DNA from: Galdieria sulphuraria
Taxonomy: Eukaryota > Rhodophyta > Bangiophyceae > Galdieriales > Galdieriaceae
DNA: 10,436 nt
Reading direction: 5' to 3'
Assembly: GCF_000341285.1 (NCBI RefSeq)
Contig: NW_005178377.1
Location: forward strand, 1 to 10,436
Positions 1-9,461 of this stretch are shown in pieces. How positions within the stretch are numbered: the stretch's first letter is position 1; every line of letters begins with the position of its first letter. The notes under the pieces were generated by a model. The model was not told where the DNA came from. It searched no databases and saw only the letters and a list, made by a program, of their open reading frames with translations. Made by a program: the position numbers and the translations under genes.

Positions 1-3000
1 CTTATTCTCCAAGTTCCATCATCCAGAATAAGAACTCTCAATACTTGTTGATAAATTTTGGAGGCTTGTAATCTTGCAGATTTCATAAACACAACTTTCT
101 TCCAATGATTGAGATGAATGTAATAATGATAATGACATTATGTATATGCACTGTCATACTATGCGATCGATAGTTACAAAAGTAAGCATAAAAATTCTAC
201 TTTCCATCTCCCTAAACAGTAACATATACAGGTATATACGATTATATCTCCAAAACCTTTTCTTTGCTGTCCAATGTTGCTCTAGATCTGATTACTTTAA
301 TGGAAACATTTGCAAGTATCTTTTCCAAAAACTATTGACAAGAAATATAATGCAAATCTCTTATCAGACTTGTTTCCAACGAATAGAATCGAAAACAGAA
401 TTGCTAAACAATTCTTCCCAATGAGCTATTTGTCGATACAATTGACGAACAACTTATTTTGGCTATTTCCTTTTCCTGATGAGGTATTAAAGACGAGTTA
501 GAATCTTCAAATTATTTTCATGTCATACAATCCACACAAATGATGGAAGCATTGAATATTCTCAGTCGCCAACAAATTCTCCATATAAACTACATATTCG
601 CTCTCGATAAGAATAGTCATTGCTATCAATTAATTTCCAGGACTTTATCCAATTCATCTGAAAGAAACACTTAAAAATGGAATAAACTCGAAAAAAGAAG
701 TCATCTGTAAATCTTTAATGGGCATTGAATAAACTTCCTTTTATGTTCCGATATATGTAAAACAGATATCTTCACAATCTTTATTTCATTCACAACTCAA
801 TAAGCCATTCTAAGCACACAAAGATCAGTCTATACTAGAAATGAGCCAGTTGGCATTACTTCAAAACAAATAGACTGAATGACTTTCCATTTCATCTTAT
901 TGACTTTTGTTGTTCTTAAAGATGGTGGTCTGTGAGTATTCAAAATTCATTCAAGCCCAAATGAGACACATGTGAAAAGAAATCATACTCAACACAAAGA
1001 TTCAACCTTTCGAATGGTGAATCGTCCTTCTCTTCCTATCGAATATAGAAATTGATCTAAAACAACATAATATACGATGTTGTTGCTTTGAAATGTCAAT
1101 CTTTATCATAATATCTTTCTATAAGCACTATTGGCAAATAGGTAACGGAGGAGTTTTATGATTTAAAAAATCCACAAATCAACATTCTGTAAAGCTTCCC
1201 CCACTTCTGTAGCAGTTTTGAAATAGTTATTATGGTGGTTTCTTTTCATCGCTACTCGACGATATCTTTTATTACCTCGACACTTGAACTTTATTTTGGA
1301 CTCAATCCTTAAAGTTGGATCATTTAATATATGCACATGTTTCTTAAGGATAGATGGAAATAGTTGGCTGACTTAAAGGCTTCCTTTTTGTACTTATGAG
1401 TGAATGGATCCTCTCATTCATGATGCGTTAAGCCTGTCCTTGAAAAACCTCACAATCATCCAATGAAATATATGAGACATGTTGAAGAGAAGCATTCTTC
1501 ATGCAATCATGATCCGTTGTATTGAAATCAAACAACCTAACCATATTACATATCTATATTCATCAAAAACAAAAATCTTTTGATCACTTGACATTCTCCA
1601 CCCTCTTTTTCTGTTTCTCATGGACCTTAAAGAGATTTTACAGTATCTTGGAAATATACAAAGATTTCTTTTAAGCTATTGGATCTTCAAAGAAGAATCT
1701 CATGAGATTGAGGGTTGACAGCATATCTTTATCGAGACTTTTCTCATAGGAAGAATTGCACTCATTGACAAAATACTATCTTCTCAACAACTAGAAATGC
1801 TCAATATTTTATCAACTAGAAGCACTTTGAGAAACTTGGTAAGAGTGAAAACTATCTGTGCAAATCTTTCAAAAGTTGAAAAATTGTCTTCTTCTTCATT
1901 TTACTCTGTATTACCAATAACCGAGGCAAAGGTTTGATTTCATAACTCTAGTGCAAATTGGACAAATGCTTTCCATTCTGTTAAAATTTGTGTTCTAGTT
2001 GCAACCAACGTTACTAGAAAAAACTTTAATTGACATTCTATTTTCAAAGTTGTCACAGAATGAACAGCGTTGAAAGAGAAGGTCACGAAATTTTTGAAGT
2101 GTGCACTGTGTGCTTTATACAAATTACCCAAATCCTCAAAAGACTCTGAATTCAAATTGCCTTTTCAAGTGCCACATTTTTTTTAGTTATCAGGTAAATG
2201 AAGATGAAATCAAAAGTCCAAGTTAGTTCAATCTTGTAAGTTTATCAGCAAGTTTTCTTCGATTTATCCAATTCGGTTCAATGAAAGACAATAAAATTTT
2301 ATACAAGGATGGCAATCGCAAAAATCGTACTATTTAAAGCACTTGAAAGATCAAGGTATTCATCTTGAGAAATTGCCTATCAATGGCTATAATGTATTTC
2401 CCTTGTGAACGTTTGATTGTTAAGAATCATTCGAATCTGAAGAAAAGTTCTACAATTGCCAAACAAGCTTGCGTGATCGAGGTTCTTCTCTATTGCAAGT
2501 GTGGCTTGGCTGATGCTTTTTTTCATGAAAATTTTCCACATATGTTCCATTGAAATAGTTTAATTGATTTTGTGTCCCCTCAGTTGTAATACTTTGGAAC
2601 CTTGGACTGTGTATGTCTCACTGTCCAATCATTAGCCTCGAGTTACTTGAGAAAATCTTAAACACGAGAACCCATTTGAGATAAGAAGTTCTTTTATTAA
2701 AAGTTGAAGTAGTTTTGATTTTGAAGAGCAGTTCTTTGGTTGTAAAGTCAATAGCTATCAAAGTCGGTTGAACTTCTTTTGATTCATGAGTCGTTCCTTA
2801 CTGTCTTGGAAGAGGTTGAGAAGATATTACGTTGGAAATATTTCATGAGAATCCTTTTTTTTATGTTATTGATGTCTCCCAAGCATGATTGACGACATTT
2901 TTATCAAAGTTGTACAAGTGGACTGAATTCATTGACCTGCTCTGCTTAACCTTACTCCTGTCAGCGACTAACTGCAATTTCCTCGAAGCAAACAAAGATT

Positions 3001-3142
3001 TGTAGTGATTGCAGTTGCTACCTTTGACAAACACTCCAAACCATACCCAAAAGAAGTGAAACCAATATTTATTCCCAAGTCAACTTTTTCAAAGTCGCTC
3101 CAATTTTTTTTAAAAAAAAAATTACTATAAACAAAAGGCAAC
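1..3142. other. Gene-poor region without a supported gene
   Basis: AT-rich sequence with stops in all frames. The longest ATG-initiated frame (140-424, +) encodes 94 residues unlike any protein I know, and such lengths arise by chance at this base composition. A minus-strand stretch at 2155-1790 reads as mostly helical protein with two stops and may be a relic. The extreme left edge (86-1, -) has an open frame starting with ATG that runs out of the window, too short to judge. No tRNA, CRISPR array or mobile-element ends were found. Confidence 0.5.
3104..3121. repeat. T8A10 homopolymer palindrome downstream of the secreted-protein gene
   Basis: Eight T followed by ten A lie 22 bases beyond the TAA of the secreted-protein gene. 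The tract is self-complementary and falls in the likely 3' untranslated region. It could be a length-variable slippage tract. No function is claimed. Confidence 0.6.
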
Positions 3143-4333
3143 TTATGCCGTGCTACAAATTTGCAGAAAAACCATTCCATCAGCAGTGTTTAGAAAAGAA
3201 AAGCGTACAGAGTCAAGTTGAAAAGGACCAACAGTAGAACAAGACTCAGAGCTATTGGAAGTAGCTGTCACTTGGATACCTTGGCGAAAGAAACTACCAG
3301 AAAGTGAACCAAAGTCTCCTCCATTGGAACTAGAACCTTGACTTTGAACACTGCCTTCTGCCTGATCCAAAATACTTTGCGCTTGGCTCAAAGCACTGAC
3401 GGAGCCTGACCCTGTACTTGAACCTAGTGCTTGAGACTTGGCACCGCCACCCAACTGACTGGAAGCAGCATTAGCTCCTGCACTAGAAGAACCACCATCA
3501 CTTGAAGATGCGGTGGCACTGGAATCCACACTTGCTTGAAACAAAGGCTTTGCACAAGTTAAACTCGTACATATACATTGATCCGATACATTCCAGTAAC
3601 ATTTACAAACATCGTTCTCAATGTGAGCACAAGGTAAACACTTTTCTTTGTACTGCCAAACACAGCTCAAGTTTGTAGAAGCTTTGGCAGTTCCTTGTGC
3701 TGCTGCTGAACCACTAGAGCCACTTTTAGCACTGGCATTTGTACTACTTGTCACTCCGCTAGGTCCAGAAGTGCTACTTGAGGAGTCTTTTGCTGCAGCG
3801 TTGCCACTTGTTCCTGTAGTGCTTTCTGAACTTGTATTAGGAGTATCACTATCAGAAGCAGAAACCCCTTGTCCACTTCCAAAAGAGGAAGATGAAGTAG
3901 TGGTTTGTGAACCTTGAAAGTTCACTCCACTAATATTCTTATCAAAACTGGTTGAACCACTTGAACTTATTGCAACACCATCTTGACTGGAAGACGCACT
4001 AGAACCAGCTGCTGTTGAACTCTTACCATTGTTACCTGCTGTAATACCTTTGGCGTCGGCAGAGCCTACAGAAGAAGATATGGATGAACTAGAGGTGCCT
4101 TAAGAAGTAGTAGAGCTGGAATCTTCAGAAGCAGCAGAACCATTTCCAGTAGAATCGACTTGGGAGTTGGATGCGGAGGATTGCTTTCCATCAGTTGAAG
4201 AGGAGAATCCTGAAGCTTCTCCATTTCCAGAGGAAAAGGAAGAAGAAAATGTATTTGTATCTGCCATTGCAAAACTAACTGCTAATGCTATTACAAGTAT
4301 AACAGTGACATATAAACAAAGATATCTCTTCAT
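3143..4333 (-). pseudogene. Secreted Ser/Gly/Ala-rich protein with eight-cysteine module, interrupted by one in-frame TAA
   Basis: The ATG at 4333 opens a protein with a classic signal peptide: MKRY, then a hydrophobic core through residue 20, with likely cleavage after AMA at residue 24. A Ser/Gly-rich chain follows. A TAA at 4102-4100 would end the product at 77 residues, yet the same frame continues in the same Ser-rich style to a TAA at 3145-3143, giving 395 residues plus the stop position. Residues 224-260 hold eight cysteines spaced C-x7-C-x2-C-x7-C-x-C-x7-C-x-C-x4-C, which suggests a disulfide-bonded knob between flexible low-complexity arms. The last 50 residues look beta-rich and contain two more cysteines (365 and 393). 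I do not recognise the family. A wall-associated or extracellular matrix protein is a reasonable inference. The stop could be a true nonsense mutation (for example TCA to TAA), a sequencing error, readthrough, or part of an intron. The only in-phase GT-AG pair I found around it (4140-4099, 42 nt) has poor splice signals. The downstream part has no in-frame ATG upstream of the cysteine module. Confidence 0.75.
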
Positions 4334-4407
4334 GTTTGTCAAAAAAATATTGGAGACACGAAAAAGAAGAATAGCAATATACACTTAAAATTTTTATTTC
4401 ATAAAGC

Positions 4408-4431
4408 TATTTAAAGCATCGATGCTGACGT
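4408..4431 (-). promoter_or_regulatory. Possible promoter of the secreted-protein gene
   Basis: Read on the minus strand, TTTAAATA lies about 75 bases before the ATG at 4333. It is preceded by the palindrome GCATCGATGC (4416-4425) and by ACGTCA (4431-4426). A TATA-like site and a bZIP-type core are plausible here, but all are short motifs in AT-rich DNA. Confidence 0.25.
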
Positions 4432-4994
4432 TTCATTTGATTAGACGTAATCTGGATAATCACAGAATTGTTACTAATTTTGGAAATTCAATGCCGCTTG
4501 CATCCACTTGGCAGACAAGTAGGCGATGGGTCCCATGACAATTACATGTTTCTAAATGCAGTCACAGCGAAAAGGAGGAAATGCCGAGGTCACCGTATTC
4601 TCCTATTATTTGCAAAATTTATTGCGATCAGTTGATACTCGAAATATACCTTTTTATAGTATCAATAACGGAAGATGGCTATTTAGCAAGAAAAAATTCA
4701 TACTTCTTATATATTATAGAAACGTTTCTAGTATATCATGACGAAATTTCTATTCAAAAAAAAGTAGTTTATCCATGTTATAAACTTTGGAATGGCTTTT
4801 AGTAAGGTTCAAGTTACTTTTGAATGGACGTTGTACAGAACTTCTTTCTCAAATGATATAATGAGAAACGCTTTGGTTATATAACAAAATTGCAACTTGT
4901 GTTTGTATAAAAAACTATTCACATTACAATATTTACTGTTTCTCACACTGGATTCTTTTCTTTGCAATTACTTGTATGAAATAATGTCCATTTG
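4432..4994. other. Spacer between the secreted-protein gene and the 5S gene
   Basis: AT-rich sequence with only short overlapping open frames (largest 73 codons, 4581-4802, +). I see nothing in it that can be supported as a gene. Confidence 0.5.
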
Positions 4995-5002
4995 TATAAA
5001 TA
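4995..5002 (+). promoter_or_regulatory. TATA box (TATAAATA) of the 5S rRNA gene
   Basis: TATAAATA lies at -30 to -23 relative to the first base of the 5S RNA. Upstream TATA boxes at this spacing are known to be needed for 5S transcription in plants and fission yeast, in addition to the internal promoter, so this is probably functional. Confidence 0.75.
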
Positions 5003-5024
5003 GTATTTAACAACTCTTCCACAT

Positions 5025-5143
5025 ACGAACGGCCATACTAGTGGCACATGCGCCTGAACCCATTTCGAATTCAGAAGCTAAGCGCCCTCAGGCTTGGTTA
5101 GTACTGAGGTGAGGGATCACTCGGGAACCCAAGTGCCGTACGT
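5025..5143 (+). rRNA. 5S ribosomal RNA, complete, 119 nt
   Basis: The sequence carries the hallmarks of eukaryotic 5S rRNA: ACGGCCATAC near the 5' end, GAACCCATTTCGAATTCAG for loop C with its closing pairs CTGAA/TTCAG, then GAAGCTAAGC and TTGGTTAGTACTGAGGTG. The 5' end ACGAACGGC pairs with the 3' end GCCGTACGT with a single A-A mismatch, which fixes both ends and gives 119 nt, the normal length. CCTCAG (5086) pairs with CTGAGG (5104) in the helix on the 3' side. The product is the small RNA of the large ribosomal subunit, made by RNA polymerase III. It stands alone here: no second copy and no other rRNA gene is seen. The loop C sequence resembles red-algal 5S sequences from memory. Confidence 0.97.
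5074..5115 (+). promoter_or_regulatory. Internal control region of the 5S gene (A box to C box)
   Basis: GAAGCTAAGC at 5074 matches the 5S A-box position, and TGGTTAGTACTGAGGTGAGGG, ending at 5115, matches the intermediate element and C box. In other eukaryotes this region binds TFIIIA. The assignment rests on position and similarity to well-known 5S genes. Confidence 0.7.
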
Positions 5144-5149
5144 TTTTTT
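5143..5149 (+). terminator. RNA polymerase III terminator, T7
   Basis: A run of seven T residues starts at the last base of the 5S RNA. Pol III stops at such T runs, so the primary transcript needs only trimming of a short U tail. Confidence 0.9.
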
Positions 5150-6817
5150 ATACTGCTTTTTAGGATTCTATGAAAAGAGAAGCCAAGTGTAAAGAGAAAT
5201 AGGTGTTTTTAAATTTTTGTTATTATAGAATACAAAAGGAATCAATGTTGGCCAAGGAAACTGATTGTGAAGAAACGACAACAAAACACATACTTGTCGA
5301 TGCAAGTGCAAAAGCAAGTTGAGTTTAACCAGCATTTTTCTTTCGAGTTTAGAAATCTTGAGGATTCCATAAAGCTTGGTCACAAATTGTGTCCTAACAG
5401 TATATTCTCTTTTAATTCTGGTGATAGAGCCTCAAGAAAGAACTAGAATTCAGCAACCAATTCCTTAACGACTTTAAGTAAAAAGGAATCGTCTTCAATT
5501 GCAAGAAGTTCCTTGGTCGATTTGAGGACCTTTATTCTTGTTGAGTCACATGTCTCTGCTAGTCAAACTCTTGTGTTCACTTTTGACTAGAATAATAATA
5601 TTAGATGCAGTGAAACTTCGCAAAGGTTGCCTGTCATAACAGTAGCGCAATTCATCGACAAGGTTGTTGTATTGAGTTGAAAGTGGTGCCTTGAAAGTAA
5701 ATTCAAGTATTCCACCGTGCAGAGCAAAGTTGTCTGTCAAAGGTTCTCATTATATCATATCACGTACTACTCGAAGAATCCCTTATAGTCCCGTCTATGG
5801 AAGACTTTTTTGTCAAGGCTGTTCAACAATAGCTGAGCAAGGATTCAATTACATTGACTATCACTAGTCTTTGAAACTTTTACCACTTACGTCCCCTTGA
5901 GGCAGTTTTACTAGATATTATAGTTGGCCTTGGACTCTTCTGCTTCTCAATTGTCAAGGCCATTTTTGAATACATTTCCCTCTTCAAACTCATCAGAAGA
6001 ATCGGTGTTTGCTGTGGCTTTCAAATTGTGATTCAAAACGCATGACGGTCTCAAGAGTGTTGCTATCTAGAATGCATAGGAAGGTTCGAATAAGGCATTG
6101 ATCGAGAGAGAATCTTTATTCTTCTATAGTCTCCCTGAACCAACATGTCATTTTTACTCAGTACTGCATTTATTTATTTATAGATAATCTGTCATTTTTT
6201 TTTATAAACATAACATGGTCCTCATATATATATGATGCAACAATAATTCTTCCATCCAAATTCTCAACTTTTCAAACATCATTCACGAGACTATGATGAC
6301 TTGCTAACTTTGCAACAAAAAATAAAAACCATTGGATACATTCATAAGAATATGCAGATTCTAAAATTTGAAAGAAAAAGTAAACTTGAGAAGATTTCCA
6401 GAAGGGAACAGGCCACATATACTTCGATTTCACATTACTCTCTCGTCAGGTATGTGTCCTTGGCATTGCTAGATACAAGTAGAAGTTACTCGACGCATAT
6501 TTGCAATAAATAGTGAAAAAACTACAAATTCTAGGTATAATAACGACGAAGTAGTTTCTGGATCATTCCTTGCATAGAAACCACAAGCAGATCAAGCAAA
6601 TTCTTAGTCAATGAAACTTTTGTTCTCAACTTGCTCGTTCAAGTATTCAAAAGCTGACCAATTTGCATAAGTGACAAGCTTGTGTCTTTACGTGCCAGCC
6701 AAACAACAATGAGTTCGAAGATTGAGTGCACACATCCTCTCTTTTTAGTTAAACTCAACCAGCGTTTTTCAACACAAAAAACATAGTTTTATTCGTCCGT
6801 TTTCATGGAAAATATAA

Positions 6818-6856
6818 AAGCTTACAAACAGAGATAAGCTTTGTTGTTGTAAGCTT
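6818..6856. repeat. Perfect 10-bp inverted repeat with 19-base loop
   Basis: AAGCTTACAA (6818-6827) is the exact reverse complement of TTGTAAGCTT (6847-6856), and a third AAGCTT lies in the loop at 6836. It is about 120 bases beyond the NTPase stop codon, so a transcript reaching this far could fold it as a hairpin in the 3' untranslated region. An AATAAA on the minus strand (6793-6788) lies just further downstream and could be its polyadenylation signal. Confidence 0.45.
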
Positions 6857-6890
6857 CAATTAGAATAAAAGCACAAAGAACTCTCTCATT

Positions 6891-6910
6891 TTCTCTCTCT
6901 CTCTCCCTCT
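6891..6910. repeat. (CT)n simple repeat
   Basis: A run of CT units with slight interruption at its right end lies 65 to 84 bases beyond the NTPase stop codon. It would appear as a GA-rich tract in the 3' untranslated region of that gene and is likely to vary in length between strains. Confidence 0.7.
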
Positions 6911-6974
6911 ACCACCTTCCACTCTATGTTCTAAAAAGAATGTCCCTCAATAACACAAATTTGAAAGCAGCTGA

Positions 6975-9461
6975 TTATTCTTTCATTTCTGTGTTTTCTT
7001 TCAATAATACTGCAGCTCTTAGAATTTTTTGAATGTATTGCTCTGGTATACCCATCAACTCTAGTGACTTTCTTCGAATCACTTGAGGATTATCTCCAAA
7101 TATACGAGGAAATGTCAAAGCATAACGAGTGGCAACTTCTTCCGGTAATAACGCAGACTTGCAAAGAAACTCTTTCCAGTCAAAATGTGTATTTATACCA
7201 CTCGATACTTGTTCTCTTCTTGTTTTATCTTTTTCCAGTTGTATAGAACTTTGAAAACCTTCCATTCGCATACGATTCTCCTCATTTATTCTCCGTCCCA
7301 TATGTTGAGCCACTCTTGAAATAACATTTGATTGCTCAGCTTCCAAAGATGAAACATATTCATTGGACATCGACTCAAAGACAGTTTTGCACCATACTGA
7401 AAAGTCTTTACTGAACTCTTCTCGGTTTGCTTTCCCAATTTTCCTCAAAATATCGACATTATCTATTCCCAAAAATCGTTCAAGGTTCCTTTGGGAAACA
7501 ACTATCAATTGCATACATGATCGACTACTTTCATTCAAAGTTGACCCAGTAGCAGAATGTTCAGTTACCAAATAACTTGCATCCTCAACAATATTTTGTT
7601 CTTCAACAGAGAAACCTACAGATCGATCATATCGAGTACAAACTACCACCACAAACTGAAAACAAAGTTGAACAGATGAAGGAGATCCGTCATTCAAAAC
7701 GGAAATAACTTCTTGGAAAAATTGTTTTGCTTCCTTCTCAATATCTCTCTTCGAAAATTCAGTTTTGTGATAAAATGTAAATGAAAATCCAACAACATAA
7801 CGTGTTTGTCCATTATGGAATACAACATATGCATCAGGACCACTCGAATTGCCATCTTTTGGAACAAAAATACCACAACGTTGTAAATATTTTCCATAAT
7901 GGTCAGAAAATGAATCAGAGACATCTCTCAAGATGGGTATATCATAACATATTGTTGATTCCATAGAATAAGAAACATTGTCCTGTTCAATAAAAGAACC
8001 CTGGAAAATTCCTGGAATAGCAGAATGTACAATAGGCGAGGAATTAGAATGAAGAAAAGTTAATAAGCGAAAGCAAAAGATCTTCATAAATACAAATTCA
8101 AAGAAGACTCCTTTTGCTGTTGAAGTGTCGGGAATATAACTAAACGGAGATAAAGGAAAGAGTTCAGTAGCCTCACGGAAAAAGTTATAGTTGCTATGAG
8201 CTCGCAATATAAATTCACAACAACCAATCTTGAACTTTGTGCCCAAATCAATCCCGTCAGTTTCACAAATTTCAGAATAAAACCCAAAAGTTGCAACCAA
8301 GTCCATCAAATAAGTTCTCGTTCCACATAGAGTAGTTGCAAATCCGATTGGGAAAATCGTTCCGAGTTGATAACTCAAAAGGACAAATTGATATCGAAGA
8401 AGGGTTGCGGAATCTAGTATCTCCGGAATAATAAAAGTTCCCGACTCATTTAGTATATCTTCAAAGACACTATCTAATAAAAATTCCATATTGTCATCGT
8501 TGATAGCAGGTTGAGATAAGTTTGCAACTTTCTCTACTAGGGCTAATAAAGTATTCCTTACAATCAACGGAATACCTCCTGTCTTCCTTTTCAACAATTC
8601 TACGAATCGATGTCGTAAATCATCTGACGGCAATAACCAGTCCTTCAAGGACTTTCCATCATAAGTTGCCAGCTCAATATATTCGTTAATATCATGGAGA
8701 TTAAAGGGATTCAACCGCAACATACGGAGACTCACTCTACTGGAGCGAGTATCAGACAAGGGGGCTGAGATTTCAGCAGTTCGACCTGCCAAATAGACAA
8801 TTACCTTCCCTGTAATCAAAAAACTACGCAGAATGCGGAAGAAATTCCGAAAAGGTACATATTTTGGGTCAGACTCGACAAACTGTTTCATGGTAAGTTC
8901 ACTATAGTATTTGGTGAGGTCACTCAGATGACTAAGTTCGTCTATCATCAAAAATAAATATTGTTTCTCAAATTGTTCGAGAAGATAATCAATAGCTCCT
9001 ACAGTATCGAATTTCTTTACCATCCTCTGAGCCATCTGAAGAGCGTCCGTATCTTTACCATTTTGTCGGTAAGCGTTCAAAATTATATTATACATCAAAG
9101 CCTCTAGAAACCTTGGAAAAGGAGCACGAGAAAAGCTCTCTTCTAATTGAAAGTAAACTGACAAAGTGTTTTCCGCAAAGTGTTTCCAAGAAAAAATTTT
9201 CAAATCAACTTTTCCCGATGAGCTCTTGTTGAAAACCTCCGTCTTCGTCTGCTCTTCTTCTTCGTCGGCGAATTTTTTTAGAAACTCTAAAAAATTTTCA
9301 CCAACAAAACTCTTGCCAGCCCCAAAGATGTGAGGGGAGAAACAAGCTGCAGGACGTGGAGTATTCAAGTCTCCCCTAACTCGAGGAAACTGGTAGTAAT
9401 AAGTTCGAAGAATAGAATAAACATCTTCTTTTCTATCTATCAACGGTTCATTCAAACTCAT
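6975..9461 (-). CDS. Multidomain P-loop NTPase (Crinkler/RHSP-like or STAND type) with degenerate nuclease-like region and C-terminal SAM-like domain, 828 aa
   Basis: One intronless frame of 828 codons ends in TAA. I place the start at the ATG at 9461 (MSLNEPLIDR). The frame runs six codons further upstream only from a TTG, and an in-frame TGA lies at 9494-9492. Seen in order: a Walker A-like loop at residues 43-51 (PHIFGAGKS, K50 and S51 present, but His44 where the first glycine is expected); a strong Walker B at 169-175 (LFLMIDE); a sensor-like strand VIVYLAGR with R227; a conserved-looking RVSLRMLRLNPF around 242-253, then a helical middle part. Near 449-465 a KGVFFEFVF helix, PDAYVV at 542-547 and FSFTFYH at 559-565 resemble the PD-(D/E)XK core of NTPase-nuclease effectors, but the E-x-K pair is absent. 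Residues 694-751 are charged and helical. Residues 762-822 resemble a SAM domain, with W762 and MGIPEQYIQKIL. ATP binding is likely; nuclease activity is doubtful. No signal peptide or membrane span is visible. Related families are Crinkler/RHSP proteins or archaeal-type STAND ATPases. The substrate and cellular role are unknown. Confidence 0.85.
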   Translation of the reverse strand: MSLNEPLIDRKEDVYSILRTYYYQFPRVRGDLNTPRPAACFSPHIFGAGKSFVGENFLEFLKKFADEEEEQTKTEVFNKSSSGKVDLKIFSWKHFAENTLSVYFQLEESFSRAPFPRFLEALMYNIILNAYRQNGKDTDALQMAQRMVKKFDTVGAIDYLLEQFEKQYLFLMIDELSHLSDLTKYYSELTMKQFVESDPKYVPFRNFFRILRSFLITGKVIVYLAGRTAEISAPLSDTRSSRVSLRMLRLNPFNLHDINEYIELATYDGKSLKDWLLPSDDLRHRFVELLKRKTGGIPLIVRNTLLALVEKVANLSQPAINDDNMEFLLDSVFEDILNESGTFIIPEILDSATLLRYQFVLLSYQLGTIFPIGFATTLCGTRTYLMDLVATFGFYSEICETDGIDLGTKFKIGCCEFILRAHSNYNFFREATELFPLSPFSYIPDTSTAKGVFFEFVFMKIFCFRLLTFLHSNSSPIVHSAIPGIFQGSFIEQDNVSYSMESTICYDIPILRDVSDSFSDHYGKYLQRCGIFVPKDGNSSGPDAYVVFHNGQTRYVVGFSFTFYHKTEFSKRDIEKEAKQFFQEVISVLNDGSPSSVQLCFQFVVVVCTRYDRSVGFSVEEQNIVEDASYLVTEHSATGSTLNESSRSCMQLIVVSQRNLERFLGIDNVDILRKIGKANREEFSKDFSVWCKTVFESMSNEYVSSLEAEQSNVISRVAQHMGRRINEENRMRMEGFQSSIQLEKDKTRREQVSSGINTHFDWKEFLCKSALLPEEVATRYALTFPRIFGDNPQVIRRKSLELMGIPEQYIQKILRAAVLLKENTEMKE

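Larger units (their letters stand above)
5150..6974. other. Gene-poor region between the 5S gene and the NTPase gene
   Basis: No supported gene. Short AT repeats occur near 6168-6182 (ATTT units) and 6224-6232 (AT units). A minus-strand stretch at 5740-5415 reads as protein-like segments in two frames with stops, possibly a decayed gene. A plus-strand open stretch at 6245-6449 ends at a good splice-donor match, CAG/GTATGT. The right end contains the 3' untranslated region of the NTPase gene. Confidence 0.5.

Noticed and set aside
140-424. 94-codon ATG frame, plus strand
   Set aside because: No signal peptide, domain or recognisable composition. Frames of this size are expected by chance in about 10 kb of AT-rich DNA read in six frames.
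1000-1030. TTCGAAT motifs as possible tRNA T-loops (here and near 2428, 6085, 7072)
   Set aside because: None is flanked by a five-base T stem, and no cloverleaf could be built on either strand.
3648-3917. 89-codon frame on the plus strand, Leu/Pro/Val-rich
   Set aside because: It is the antisense image of the Ser/Gly-rich gene, whose codons produce a long open complement.
4417-4428. CATCGATGCTGA shared with 10167-10178
   Set aside because: A few identical 12-mers are expected by chance in a window of this size, and the second site has no gene beside it.
5325-5345. AACCAGCATTTTTC resembling AACCAGCGTTTTTC near 6758
   Set aside because: The match is short with one mismatch and does not extend on either side, so no repeat family can be claimed.
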